Source: an uncultured Chlorobiales bacterium (GTDB lineage Bacteria; Bacteroidota; Chlorobiia; Chlorobiales; Chlorobiaceae). From it: a stretch of DNA of 64,000 nt. Under the pieces are notes generated by a model. It worked only from the letters and a program-made list of their open reading frames with translations, was not told where the DNA came from and searched no databases. How positions within the stretch are numbered: the stretch's first letter is position 1; the number at the start of each line of letters is the position of its first letter. A program made the translations under genes and the position numbers. The stretch lies in contig CAIYTH010000033.1 of NCBI GenBank assembly GCA_903929135.1, positions 1-64,000 of the forward strand. The letters are read 5' to 3'. Below, in pieces: positions 50,187-58,620 of this stretch.

Positions 50187-51818
50187 ATGCACCGAAATTA
50201 CTTTGCGCTGTACCATGCCGCACAGGAACTGCACGAAGTGATTGCGGGGGGGTACCTTTTCGAAATCCATTCGCAGGACAGGAACGAACTCACCCTGAGC
50301 TTCGTCACGCCTGACGGCCGTCACCTGCAGCTCATCGTCACCGTGCGCGCACAGGAGTTCTCGATCTCGACGCGGGAAGGGCTGAACCGGAAGCGCCGGA
50401 ACGCTGCGGCCATCATGACCATGGCTTACGAACTGCAGGTCACCGGCGTCAGCATGGCGCCACGCGACCGGGAGATCCTCATCGCACTCGAAAGGGAGCA
50501 CCTCATCGTGGTCAGGTTCTTCAGCGCCGATACCAACGTGCTGCTGGTCCACGAAGGCCGGATCGTCGATGCCTTCAAGGACAAGCGGGTACTCGAAGGT
50601 ACGCCCTTCTACTCAGGAGCCTCCGGGGAGACGGTATTCCGGTCACTCGAACTCCTGGCAGGCGACAAAGCTCATTTCCTGGCCCGGTTTCAGGCCTCGG
50701 ACGCCAGTGCCCCTCTCGACAGGCGCCTTGCCTCCTTCCTGCCCGGCTTCGACCGTGCGCTCGCCAGGAAGCTCGTCATGCGTGCGGGAGGCGACCCCTC
50801 GCCGGAAGCGCTCTTCAGCGCCCTCACCGGAATCCTCTACGAGCTCGCATCCCCATCACCCTGTGTTATTGAATCTGCCGGAAAAGCCCCGGAATTCTCG
50901 ATCCTCGAGCCACCGGAAGGGAGCGAATCAAGCCGTTTCGAGGAGGTGCTCGAAGCCCTGAGCCACTACACACGGAACATGCACCGGTTCCTGCACCTGC
51001 ATGCAGGAACCGGCGATCTGCGTAAAGACCTTCTGCAGCGCATCGGCAGAACGGAGCGGGAGATTGCGGAACTGGAGACTGCAGACCCCCTGGAGGCAGC
51101 CGGTCGCTATGAAACCTTCGGGCACCTGCTTACCGGAGCCATCGGCAAGGCGGAGTCAACCTCCGGTAGAGTCACCGTGCCGAACCTGTTCGAGCCTGAC
51201 ACCCCGGATGTCAGCATAGCGGTCAAACCGGAACTCAACCTGCAGCAGAACGCCGCATGGTACTTCTCCCGGGCCGCCAGAAGCCGGGAGAAAGTTCAGG
51301 CAACCGAAGCGAGGCGGTCGCTGCTCGATGCACGGCTCCGCTCGCTCCGGCTGAAGCTCGACCAGCTCGAGGTCGCACAATCCGGGGAAGAGCTTCGGCA
51401 GCTGATCGGCAAGGGAAAGCAATCGAAGGAGAAGACGCCGGTCCAGGGACGCAAACAGCAGGATCGACAGGCCCGGTTTCGGACCGTACCGCTGACCGCC
51501 GACATCACCCTCTATGTCGGCAAGGACGCCACAAACAATGAACTGCTGACCTTCGGCCACGCACGTCCCGACGATATCTGGCTGCACGCCCGCGGCGCAT
51601 CGGGCTCGCATTGCGTGCTCAAGGGGGCCGGAATGGACCAGATGAGCGAGATCCGCCGGGCGGCTGAAATCGCAGCATGGTACTCTGCCGCCAGGACCTC
51701 GGGACTGGTGCCCGTCATCTACGCACTGAAGAAATATGTCCGGAAAGCCAGGGGGGCGACAGGAAGCGTCATCGTGGAACGGGAAAAGGTCCTCATGGTA
51801 AGGCCAAGGAAAGAGTGA
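50187..51818 (+). CDS. rqcH: NFACT family protein (RqcH / FbpA-like)
   Basis: 543 aa. The N-terminal NFACT-N domain (MHRNYFALYHAAQELHEVIAGG), a long coiled-coil middle (about 270-410, with LRSLRLKLDQLEV), and the C-terminal NFACT-R domain TLYVGKDATNNELLTFGHAR followed by DDIWLHARGASGSHCVLK are in the expected order. RqcH recruits tRNA-Ala to obstructed 50S subunits and adds alanine tails to stalled chains; that role is known from Bacillus and inferred here. Followed by an ATGGAC repeat and a thioesterase gene. Confidence 0.92.
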   Translation: MHRNYFALYHAAQELHEVIAGGYLFEIHSQDRNELTLSFVTPDGRHLQLIVTVRAQEFSISTREGLNRKRRNAAAIMTMAYELQVTGVSMAPRDREILIALEREHLIVVRFFSADTNVLLVHEGRIVDAFKDKRVLEGTPFYSGASGETVFRSLELLAGDKAHFLARFQASDASAPLDRRLASFLPGFDRALARKLVMRAGGDPSPEALFSALTGILYELASPSPCVIESAGKAPEFSILEPPEGSESSRFEEVLEALSHYTRNMHRFLHLHAGTGDLRKDLLQRIGRTEREIAELETADPLEAAGRYETFGHLLTGAIGKAESTSGRVTVPNLFEPDTPDVSIAVKPELNLQQNAAWYFSRAARSREKVQATEARRSLLDARLRSLRLKLDQLEVAQSGEELRQLIGKGKQSKEKTPVQGRKQQDRQARFRTVPLTADITLYVGKDATNNELLTFGHARPDDIWLHARGASGSHCVLKGAGMDQMSEIRRAAEIAAWYSAARTSGLVPVIYALKKYVRKARGATGSVIVEREKVLMVRPRKE

Positions 51819-51827
51819 AATGTAAGA

Positions 51828-51851
51828 ATGGACGAAGTCCATCACGTCCAT
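51828..51851. repeat. Short ATGGAC/GTCCAT repeat
   Basis: ATGGAC (51828), GTCCAT (51837) and GTCCAT (51846) at 9-nt spacing, preceded by AATGTAAGA, which also precedes an ATGGAC in the larger cluster near 46984. Same repeat family, in the 74-bp gap before the thioesterase gene. Confidence 0.75.
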
Positions 51852-51892
51852 AACCACAATATTTTCTTTAACCAGCAATTATCAACTGTCCT

Positions 51893-52261
51893 ATGCAAAC
51901 TTACAAACTCGTCATGCCCGAGAACCTGAACCACTTCGGATTCCTGTTCGGTGGCAACCTGCTCAAATGGACCGACGAGATCGCCTATATCGCCGTGACA
52001 CTCGACTATCCCGGCTGCAATTTCGTAACGGTCGGCATGGACAAGATCGAGTTCAGGAAAAGCATCCGCCAGGGAACCATCCTCTGCTTCGAATCCAAAC
52101 GTAACCGGGTCGGCAACACCTCGGTTGAATATGTAGTGGATGTCACCAGGGAGGATATCACGAGCGGCGAGAAGGAGCTGGTATTCACAACGCGCATCAC
52201 CTTCGTGAGCGTCGACTCGGATGGACGGAAACAGGCGATCTGTTCACTGAAAAAGAGATAG
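51893..52261 (+). CDS. Acyl-CoA thioesterase (hotdog fold)
   Basis: 122 aa. [22 protein letters not shown] is the YciA/BACH-type hotdog signature, in which the central helix carries the catalytic Asp. The second half [20 protein letters not shown] and [12 protein letters not shown] is typical. Hydrolyses acyl-CoA esters of unknown length. Convergent with lptF, 38 nt apart. Confidence 0.9.
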   Translation: MQTYKLVMPENLNHFGFLFGGNLLKWTDEIAYIAVTLDYPGCNFVTVGMDKIEFRKSIRQGTILCFESKRNRVGNTSVEYVVDVTREDITSGEKELVFTTRITFVSVDSDGRKQAICSLKKR

Positions 52262-52299
52262 CTGGAAGGTGGCTGCAGCATGGACGCTCATGCCCATGC

Positions 52300-53628
52300 T
52301 CAGCGCGTCGATCCGCTGATCGAGTTGCTCAGCCGCCGGAGCATGTACAAACCGATCGCCGCAAGCAGGATATCGGGCATCCAGACGGCGACAGCCGGCG
52401 ACAGGATGCCTTTTTTCGTCATCTTTTCACCGCCGATCATCAGGGCCCAGTACATGACGAAAAAGAGCAGCGACAGACCGGCACCGACGCCGAACCCTCC
52501 CCTGCGGGCCATCACGCCGAGGGGGGCCCCCACGAGGGCAAACACGACGCAGGCGAACGAAAGCGAGTACTTCTTGTGATACTCGATCATGGTCATGTAA
52601 TACGCCTCACGGAAATGGTCGAGCTGATCCAGCCCGGAGCTCATATCCGCAATCCTTTTCTCCGTGACCTCGATCGCCCTGGTTACCCCTGGTTCAGTCG
52701 CCACCCGGGACGCAGCAGGATGTGACGGCCTTGAAGTCCGCCTGATCAACCCGACCTGGTTTTTCAGCTCATCGACACCGCTGTTGACCGCTCGTTCTGA
52801 AGCATCCACACGCAAACGCAATTCGCGGCCCACATCCAGAAGTTCGGAGGCAGACAGCTCGCGCCCGCCCCGCTTTCCCTTGTTTTTGTCGGAGCGTTCG
52901 AAGCCGTAACCCGTCGCCTCAAAAACGTAACGATGCTTTCTGAAATAAATCCTTCGATACTTGTTCATGCCCGGCAGGGAGAGTTCGTGGATCTGCCCAT
53001 CCTCCAGGGTCATCACCAGGTAACGGTAATCGGGCGTGAAGGTGATCCTGCCCTGCCCGGCGGTAACGACCGTTCTGATGTTCGGCCGCTCCTTGTCGTA
53101 CATGACGACATCTTCCAGGTCGCCGGTTTTGCCGTCGACCTTCCTCACCATGAGGGAAAACCCTTTGATCGCATTGGAAAACGACCCCTGGTCAACCGCG
53201 AAACCCGGTTTCAGGCGGGTAATGTCGGAAAGAAGCACATTTGCCCGGTAGTTGGCCTCCGGCAGCAACACATTATTGAAACGCTCATCGCAGAGCGCCA
53301 GGAGAAGGCTTCCGATGAGCACCGGCGTGATCAGCCGGTAAACCGAAATACCCCCGGAGCGCATCACGGTCATCTCCGAGCTGTTGGTCAGGGTACCGAA
53401 TGCCATGACCGTGGCGATCAGCACTGACATGGGCAGGGCGAGGCTGACCATCCACGCCGATTCGAGAAGCACCATCTCGATCAGCACCCCTATATCGAGC
53501 CCTCTTCCCACCAGACGATCGATCAGGCCGGTCAGGAACGAGAGAATGAAAACGAACATGATGGTAAAAAAACCGAAGAACAGCGGTCCGGCATGCGCCT
53601 TCAGAATATATCTATCGAGAATTTTCAT
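52300..53628 (-). CDS. lptF: LptF/LptG family LPS export permease
   Basis: 442 aa from ATG 53628 (MKILDRYILKAH). Family start LDRYILKAHAGPLFFGFFTIMFVFILSFL, three N-terminal spans, SSEMTVMRSGGISVYRL after the first spans, a large periplasmic beta-jellyroll in the middle, and three C-terminal spans (KYSLSFACVVFALVGAPLG; GGFGVGAGLSLLFFVMYWAL). It works with LptB and other Lpt proteins to move lipopolysaccharide out. A Ser/Arg-rich stretch (about 265-310) enlarges the soluble domain. Start beyond this ATG is open but not conserved. Confidence 0.92.
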   Translation of the reverse strand: MKILDRYILKAHAGPLFFGFFTIMFVFILSFLTGLIDRLVGRGLDIGVLIEMVLLESAWMVSLALPMSVLIATVMAFGTLTNSSEMTVMRSGGISVYRLITPVLIGSLLLALCDERFNNVLLPEANYRANVLLSDITRLKPGFAVDQGSFSNAIKGFSLMVRKVDGKTGDLEDVVMYDKERPNIRTVVTAGQGRITFTPDYRYLVMTLEDGQIHELSLPGMNKYRRIYFRKHRYVFEATGYGFERSDKNKGKRGGRELSASELLDVGRELRLRVDASERAVNSGVDELKNQVGLIRRTSRPSHPAASRVATEPGVTRAIEVTEKRIADMSSGLDQLDHFREAYYMTMIEYHKKYSLSFACVVFALVGAPLGVMARRGGFGVGAGLSLLFFVMYWALMIGGEKMTKKGILSPAVAVWMPDILLAAIGLYMLRRLSNSISGSTR

Positions 53629-53817
53629 CGACGGTCCGTTAATGCCTGATATCCTACCCCGCACCAGGTTCCGCCGAATCCGGCAGAACAAGTGAAGCAC
53701 ACAATATACGGCAGAACCGGCCGACTGCAATATCTCCACCGTTGCGATACCCTTTGCCGGTTGAACACCATCCCGATGACGAAAAAAAGTGAAATTTCGG
53801 CCACTGCGTAGTGAGGC

Positions 53818-53881
53818 ATTATATAATTTTCATTATATATCACATATACGAGCGCATGACATCCCTGGCATTCTGAATGCC
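53818..53881. promoter_or_regulatory. Candidate divergent promoter/operator between lptF and the sensor kinase gene
   Basis: In the 302-bp gap, the only AT-rich block (53818-53849) contains ATTATATAAT and ATTATATATC, offering TATAAT-like -10 boxes on both strands. A perfect 15-bp palindrome GGCATTCTGAATGCC follows at 53867-53881, 49 nt before the kinase start. Promoter role is inferred from composition and position; -35 boxes are not convincing. Confidence 0.4.
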
Positions 53882-53930
53882 GGCCGCACGGATGCGAAGA
53901 TAGTGCGCACAAACAAACACCCCCTCTGCC

Positions 53931-55874
53931 ATGCTTACGGAAACTTCATTTTCGGGCATCAGACAACCGAAGAAGAGCGAGTTCGTACACTTCGAATCCT
54001 TTGAGGAACCGGTCTTTGTCATGGACACCAAAGGCGACATCCTCTACGCCAACAGCATCTTCACCGAACGATTCCTGAAAAGTCCCCATATCGGTGCAGA
54101 CCTCAACCTGTTCGTCCAGGATTCATCCAGACCAGTCGTCATGGCTTTTCATGCCGACTGGGAAAGCATGAGCAAAGAGGTGTTGCGCACCAACGAACGG
54201 TTCACTTTCGACAAGGACCTGGATGAGTGCACTCTGCGGTATACCCTCTATCCCTACAACAGTTCGCATCTTCTGGTCATCGCCCAGGACATCACCGAGC
54301 AGAAGAGATTTGAGCGCCAGGCCCGCCAGGGCAAGGAGCTCCTGAGTGCTCTGGTCAACGCCATACCGGCATCGGTCATCATCGTGGATGCCAATATGCA
54401 CCTTGTCGGCTGGAACCGGTTTTCCCAGGAAACCATCAACGGAAAGTCCGAGAAAGAGATGATGTCCGGCGTCAATCCGTTCGGCCGCGTCCATCCGGAC
54501 GATCTTTACGAGCTCAAGAAGCTCTTCTTCAATATACTCAAGCTCGATGTCGAGGAATCAGCCGAATTCAGGATGTTCCATAAGGATGGCCCTCCTTACA
54601 AATGGGCGACGATACGGGGAAAACGGATCATCATCGAGGAGAAGCCGTGCGTGATCGCCGTCGTTACGGAAACGACCGATCTGGTGTCAGCCGAAGAACG
54701 GCGAAACAGCCAGGAGTCCCGGTTGCATCAGATCCCGAAAATGGAACTGCTCGGCCAGTTTACCGGAGGCATTGCCCACGATTTCAACAATTCGCTCACC
54801 GGGATTCTCATCAACACGGAACAACTGCTTGAAAAGCTCGACCCGGAGCTTCCGTTCGTCGAAAACATCAGGGATATCCGCAGGTCCGCCCTTGTTTCGG
54901 CCGATATGACCCGCAAGCTTCTCGATTTCGTCAGGAACGAAACCTCTGAACCCGAGATCATCTGCCTGAACAAGGAGATCGAAAACCTGATCCCGATGCT
55001 CAAACGGATGATCGGCGAGAACATCCGGATCGAATGGGCCCCCGGCGGCAGTGATCCCCAGGTGCGAATCGATCCCTCCCAGGTCGACCAGATCGTCTCC
55101 AACCTGTGCATCAATGCCAGGGATGCCATTTCCGGCAGCGGAAAAATAATCATCGCGACGGGCAGCATACACGTCGAGCAGTCCGACTGCGACGATGGAC
55201 ATCCATGTCTGAGTCCGGGAGAGTATGTTTCCGTTTCTATCTCAGATAACGGCAGCGGCATCGACACGCAGACACTGCCCCATATCTTCGAGCCCTTCTT
55301 CACCACGAAGAGTGCAGACAAAGGCACCGGCCTGGGGCTTTCCCTGGTCCGTGGAACGCTACAGCAGAACAACGGGTTCATCGACTGCCGGTCGAATCCG
55401 GGAAAAGGCACCACCTTCAACGTCTATCTGCCGGAATATCGGGAGTCAGCGATGCAGCCGGCAGCCCCGCAGAGTGAACCATTGCCGGAATTACCCATAA
55501 AAACGATACTTCTGGTCGAGGATGAAATCAATATCCTCAAGTTCATCAAGGATATCCTCGAGGAGAAGGGTTTTACGGTCTTTGCAGCTCAGGATGCCGA
55601 AACGGCCTGCCGGATTTTTGCCAGGCAATCGTCCAGGATCGACCTGCTGATAACCGACATCATCCTGCCGAAGATGAACGGCGTGCAGCTCGCCCGGAAG
55701 CTGACTGACGCACAGCCCGACATGAAACTGCTCTTCATGTCGGGCTATGCTCCCGAAACGCTCTGCCAGCAAAGAAGTTTCGAGGAGGGAGTCGACTTCA
55801 TCCAGAAACCGTTCGGTCTCCACGATTTCATGAAAATCGTGCACCAGACCCTGGTAGCGCCTGCGAATCAATAA
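53931..55874 (+). CDS. PAS-containing hybrid histidine kinase with receiver domain
   Basis: 647 aa, no membrane span, so likely cytoplasmic. Two PAS domains (about 20-120, and about 140-260 with LVNAIPASVIIVDANMHLVGWN), a dimerisation domain with phospho-acceptor H283 (GGIAHDFNNSLTGIL), an ATPase domain (NLCINARDAI, ISDNGSGID, GTGLGLSLV), and a C-terminal receiver with phospho-acceptor D576 (LITDIILPKMNG) and KPF loop. No separate regulator or output domain gene adjoins it, so the partner is not evident. H-box type is the HDFNN class. Confidence 0.93.
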   Translation: MLTETSFSGIRQPKKSEFVHFESFEEPVFVMDTKGDILYANSIFTERFLKSPHIGADLNLFVQDSSRPVVMAFHADWESMSKEVLRTNERFTFDKDLDECTLRYTLYPYNSSHLLVIAQDITEQKRFERQARQGKELLSALVNAIPASVIIVDANMHLVGWNRFSQETINGKSEKEMMSGVNPFGRVHPDDLYELKKLFFNILKLDVEESAEFRMFHKDGPPYKWATIRGKRIIIEEKPCVIAVVTETTDLVSAEERRNSQESRLHQIPKMELLGQFTGGIAHDFNNSLTGILINTEQLLEKLDPELPFVENIRDIRRSALVSADMTRKLLDFVRNETSEPEIICLNKEIENLIPMLKRMIGENIRIEWAPGGSDPQVRIDPSQVDQIVSNLCINARDAISGSGKIIIATGSIHVEQSDCDDGHPCLSPGEYVSVSISDNGSGIDTQTLPHIFEPFFTTKSADKGTGLGLSLVRGTLQQNNGFIDCRSNPGKGTTFNVYLPEYRESAMQPAAPQSEPLPELPIKTILLVEDEINILKFIKDILEEKGFTVFAAQDAETACRIFARQSSRIDLLITDIILPKMNGVQLARKLTDAQPDMKLLFMSGYAPETLCQQRSFEEGVDFIQKPFGLHDFMKIVHQTLVAPANQ

Positions 55875-56106
55875 AATACTGACGGCAGGAGCTGACCGTC
55901 GGATACCGGCGTCCTCTCCCGCTAAGTCCCCCTGCACAAGTCTCCCCCGCCTTCACGAATACACCGTTTCCCTGTTTGTCCTGGCAACACCATCCACATC
56001 CCGTTCGGGCTCGTTTCCCGATGAATTTGCGTTATAAGAACGGGAACCCCCGGATTGAGCACGGGATGTCAAGAACCACCGTACGAGAAACAAGGAATGG
56101 AATTCG

Positions 56107-56634
56107 ATGAAACAGAAAGCCACGAAAAGAGAGAAACTGATCGACGAAATTGATCGTGCCAGACATCACGGAGCTGAATTCATCAGCTATCCCGGCCATG
56201 AAAACGCCATCAGGATCGAGAAAGCGATCGAGTACCTCGAGAGGATGCCTGAGGAGCTTGTCGGCATGTCCGGAGATATCGCGAGATGGTACGAGTGCGA
56301 CACCTCCGGCAACCGGCTCATCAGGGCCCGTGAGATTTATGAAGGCCTGACCATGCACGCCTCAGGCGTCATCGTCTGGGACGGAAGCGCGGACACTTAC
56401 TGCGGGGAGTGGATCGGGCTGAAAGGCATGCCCCGTTCGTTCGGAGCACCTGACACCAGCGGTGAAGGCCGGAAGCTCGTTGCCGTTTGCCTCGAACGTC
56501 AGCGACTCGACGAGGACACGCTGGAACTTGCCTTCAAGGCAGCATATGCCAGAGGGGACAGCTCCCCTTCCGTCCACGAAGTGTTTCGTGTCAACGAACT
56601 GGCCACCATCGTCACCTTCGAAGGCTGGCCCTGA
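56107..56634 (+). CDS. Uncharacterised protein A (175 aa)
   Basis: No family recognised. Basic, helical N-terminus (KREKLIDEIDRARHHG), middle ERMPEELVGMSGDIARWYEC, C-terminal part mixed. Two Trp-containing segments (VIVWDGSADTYCGEWIGL) look like beta strands. No signal peptide or membrane span. Codon structure is convincing and the start follows AATGGAATTCG without a strong ribosome binding site. The 232 bp before it contain no recognisable element. Confidence 0.65.
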   Translation: MKQKATKREKLIDEIDRARHHGAEFISYPGHENAIRIEKAIEYLERMPEELVGMSGDIARWYECDTSGNRLIRAREIYEGLTMHASGVIVWDGSADTYCGEWIGLKGMPRSFGAPDTSGEGRKLVAVCLERQRLDEDTLELAFKAAYARGDSSPSVHEVFRVNELATIVTFEGWP

Positions 56635-56763
56635 CGCCGGGTTCCCGCCCTGCCATGCCGACCTCACCGACTTAGGCAAGGCGAGGTTTTGCGTGGTCCC
56701 TTCGCAGGTTTATGACTATCTTGTCGTTGCCGGGCAACCACTCCCAAACCAATCACTGAAACC

Positions 56764-57123
56764 ATGAGCGAATCGATAAACCTCAATGACGATCCGAAAT
56801 ACTCCAGGGTGCTCGCAGACCTGGACAACATCGAAACCAGACTCCTTGAAAACGGCAAACTGATGGAGCTCACCGGAACCGTCGCCAGCAGCGTCACGAT
56901 TGAATTCGGGATTTACGGCGAAGGCAAGGATGCCGAACCGAGCATCCTCATCAGGGTCACCACGCCCGACGAAATCGACCCGGAGGAGGATGTGCTCGAC
57001 GACTTCGAGGATTTCGTCATCGAAGAGCTCGAAGCCGCATCACTCGAATGGTCACAGGAGGTCAAAAACTCACTCGGAGACAACCGCCAGATCATCCTCA
57101 TCATCAACGAAGAGGAGTACTGA
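56764..57123 (+). CDS. Uncharacterised acidic protein B (119 aa)
   Basis: Strongly acidic: the C-terminal half has EIDPEEDVLDDFEDFVIEEL and ends INEEEY. A short helix (SRVLADLDNIETRLLENGKLMEL) is followed by beta-like VTIEFGIYGEG and ILIRVTTPDE. No family recognised. Not obviously linked to its neighbours except by strand with gene A, 129 bp upstream. Confidence 0.65.
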   Translation: MSESINLNDDPKYSRVLADLDNIETRLLENGKLMELTGTVASSVTIEFGIYGEGKDAEPSILIRVTTPDEIDPEEDVLDDFEDFVIEELEAASLEWSQEVKNSLGDNRQIILIINEEEY

Positions 57124-57164
57124 TACTGAGGCCTGCGAGCGGAACTCCGTCCCGGAGGGCAACC

Positions 57165-57698
57165 TCACCCGCCGGCGTTCCGGTCGCTGAAGATCACCTT
57201 CGGCTTCGCATCCTCCCAGATGGTGCCGTACCTGACCTTTTCAGCATCCGTAAACCGGATCGAACCTGCCAGGAACCATGTACCGGGCTGCTTTTCCGGG
57301 TCATCTCCCTCTGTGGTGCCCAGATGCTGCAGATCGGCCACATTGCCTCCTTCGCCGCGGATCACCCGCCAGTGCCCCATGATATAGTGCTTCGAATCGG
57401 CAGCCACCACATCCAGCACCTCTTCGATCGCACCCATGTCGCCGTCGCCCCGCAGGGCAAGCCCTCCGTAAGCATAGGCTGCGGAGTGGTGCTCTTCGAG
57501 CACGAAGCGGATGTATTTGTTCCGCACCATGTGATGCAGTTCAAGTTCGTCGATCAGGTAGATGAACTGCCGCCCCTCCTCCGAAACCCCTGAAATCGAC
57601 CTCGGCACTATGCCGTTCTCTTTCGCAAGGCTCGAATACCACTCCGAAAACTCCTCGAAAAGCTCCGAAAGCAGCTCCCTTGATTCATTGTATTCCAT
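57165..57698 (-). CDS. Uncharacterised protein C (177 aa)
   Basis: Acidic, soluble. Segments FEEFSEWYSSLAKENG, RQFIYLIDELELHHMVR and DMGAIEEVLDVVAADSKHYIMGHWRVIRGEG suggest an alpha/beta protein; the run SKHYIMGHWRV is the best candidate for a search seed. No motif I can name. Convergent with gene B, 41 bp apart. Divergent from aioB. Confidence 0.65.
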   Translation of the reverse strand: MEYNESRELLSELFEEFSEWYSSLAKENGIVPRSISGVSEEGRQFIYLIDELELHHMVRNKYIRFVLEEHHSAAYAYGGLALRGDGDMGAIEEVLDVVAADSKHYIMGHWRVIRGEGGNVADLQHLGTTEGDDPEKQPGTWFLAGSIRFTDAEKVRYGTIWEDAKPKVIFSDRNAGG

Positions 57699-58116
57699 AC
57701 ATGAGGATGGTAAAATGATAATAATACGCAGTTCCGGTGAACAGCTGAACCTTATGCACTGAGGCCGGAAAAGCTGCTCTCCTTAAGATACATACAGCAG
57801 TTCCTCCTGCACCCCTTGATTATGCAACTGATCCGATAAAACTCCCAAAGATGCGCAAACCCCCGCCCTTCACCTCGGCAGGCAGGGCGATCATGGTTAT
57901 TCCGGAACATAACCGTACATTGGTGTAGAAATCAATTCTTCTCCGCACCGACCTCAGCAATGCATGCTGTCAACCGAAATTAACCTTTCCTGAGTTGCCG
58001 TACCGCGAATCGCGGCCCCATCAGACCTCCGAATTTCAAGTAGTAGCAGACAGAGAAGTGCGTTTGCCTTCCCTATGGTGTTATCCGATTTCCGAATCGT
58101 TAACCAAGGAGCAACC
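57699..58116. other. 418-bp gap upstream of aioBA
   Basis: No gene is evident on either strand. A perfect 13-bp palindrome CCGCGAATCGCGG (58003-58015) lies about 100 bp before the aioB start. I looked for a sigma-54 type GG-N10-GC promoter, used for arsenite oxidase genes in some proteobacteria, and saw no convincing one. The ribosome binding site AAGGAG precedes the aioB ATG. Confidence 0.4.
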
Positions 58117-58608
58117 ATGTCACCACTCAACCGCAGAGAATTCCTGCAGACCTCTTCCGCAAGCCTTGCACTGGCGGTTCTGGGCCTTTCCGGAAAAGCG
58201 GATGGCGCTGCCGCCAACAAGTACCCTTCGATCAGGATAGGCAACATCCGTGACCTCAAGACCGGGGAACCGGTCCAGTTCAACTATCCAGACAAATCCT
58301 CCCCTTGCAACGTGGTCATGCTGAATGGCAATGCTGTCGGCGGCATCGGTCCATTCAGCAACGTCGTCGCCTTTTCAGCCCTCTGCCCGCACATGGGTTG
58401 TCCCGTCAACTACAGCAACGGCCGCTTCGTGTGCGGTTGCCACTATTCGATGTTCGATGCGGCCAAAAACGGCCAGACCTACCAGGGCCTCGCTTCGCAA
58501 TGGCTGGCTCAGGTCTCGCTGCGGCTTGACAAGGCCAGCGGCAACATCTATGCGGAAGGGATCGAAGGGCTCGTCTACGGAAGGATCGGCAACCTGAACA
58601 TCAGCTGA
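58117..58608 (+). CDS. aioB: Arsenite oxidase small subunit, Rieske protein, Tat-exported
   Basis: 163 aa from ATG 58117, preceded by AAGGAG. The N-terminal Tat signal NRREFLQTSSASLALAVLG exports the folded AioBA pair. The Rieske 2Fe-2S motif is CPHMGCPVNYSNGRF followed by VCGCHYSMFD; both ligand pairs (Cys-His) and both disulfide Cys are present. The reading CGCHYSMFD is of the AioB type. It passes electrons from AioA to a periplasmic carrier. The frame extends upstream to 58075, which would bury the signal; the shorter start is better. Twelve nt before aioA. Confidence 0.93.
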   Translation: MSPLNRREFLQTSSASLALAVLGLSGKADGAAANKYPSIRIGNIRDLKTGEPVQFNYPDKSSPCNVVMLNGNAVGGIGPFSNVVAFSALCPHMGCPVNYSNGRFVCGCHYSMFDAAKNGQTYQGLASQWLAQVSLRLDKASGNIYAEGIEGLVYGRIGNLNIS

Positions 58609-58620
58609 GGAGATACGACC

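Noticed and set aside
53931-55874. The hybrid kinase as the arsenite sensor AioS
   Set aside because: AioS has membrane spans and a periplasmic sensor; this protein has none, and three unrelated genes separate it from aioBA.
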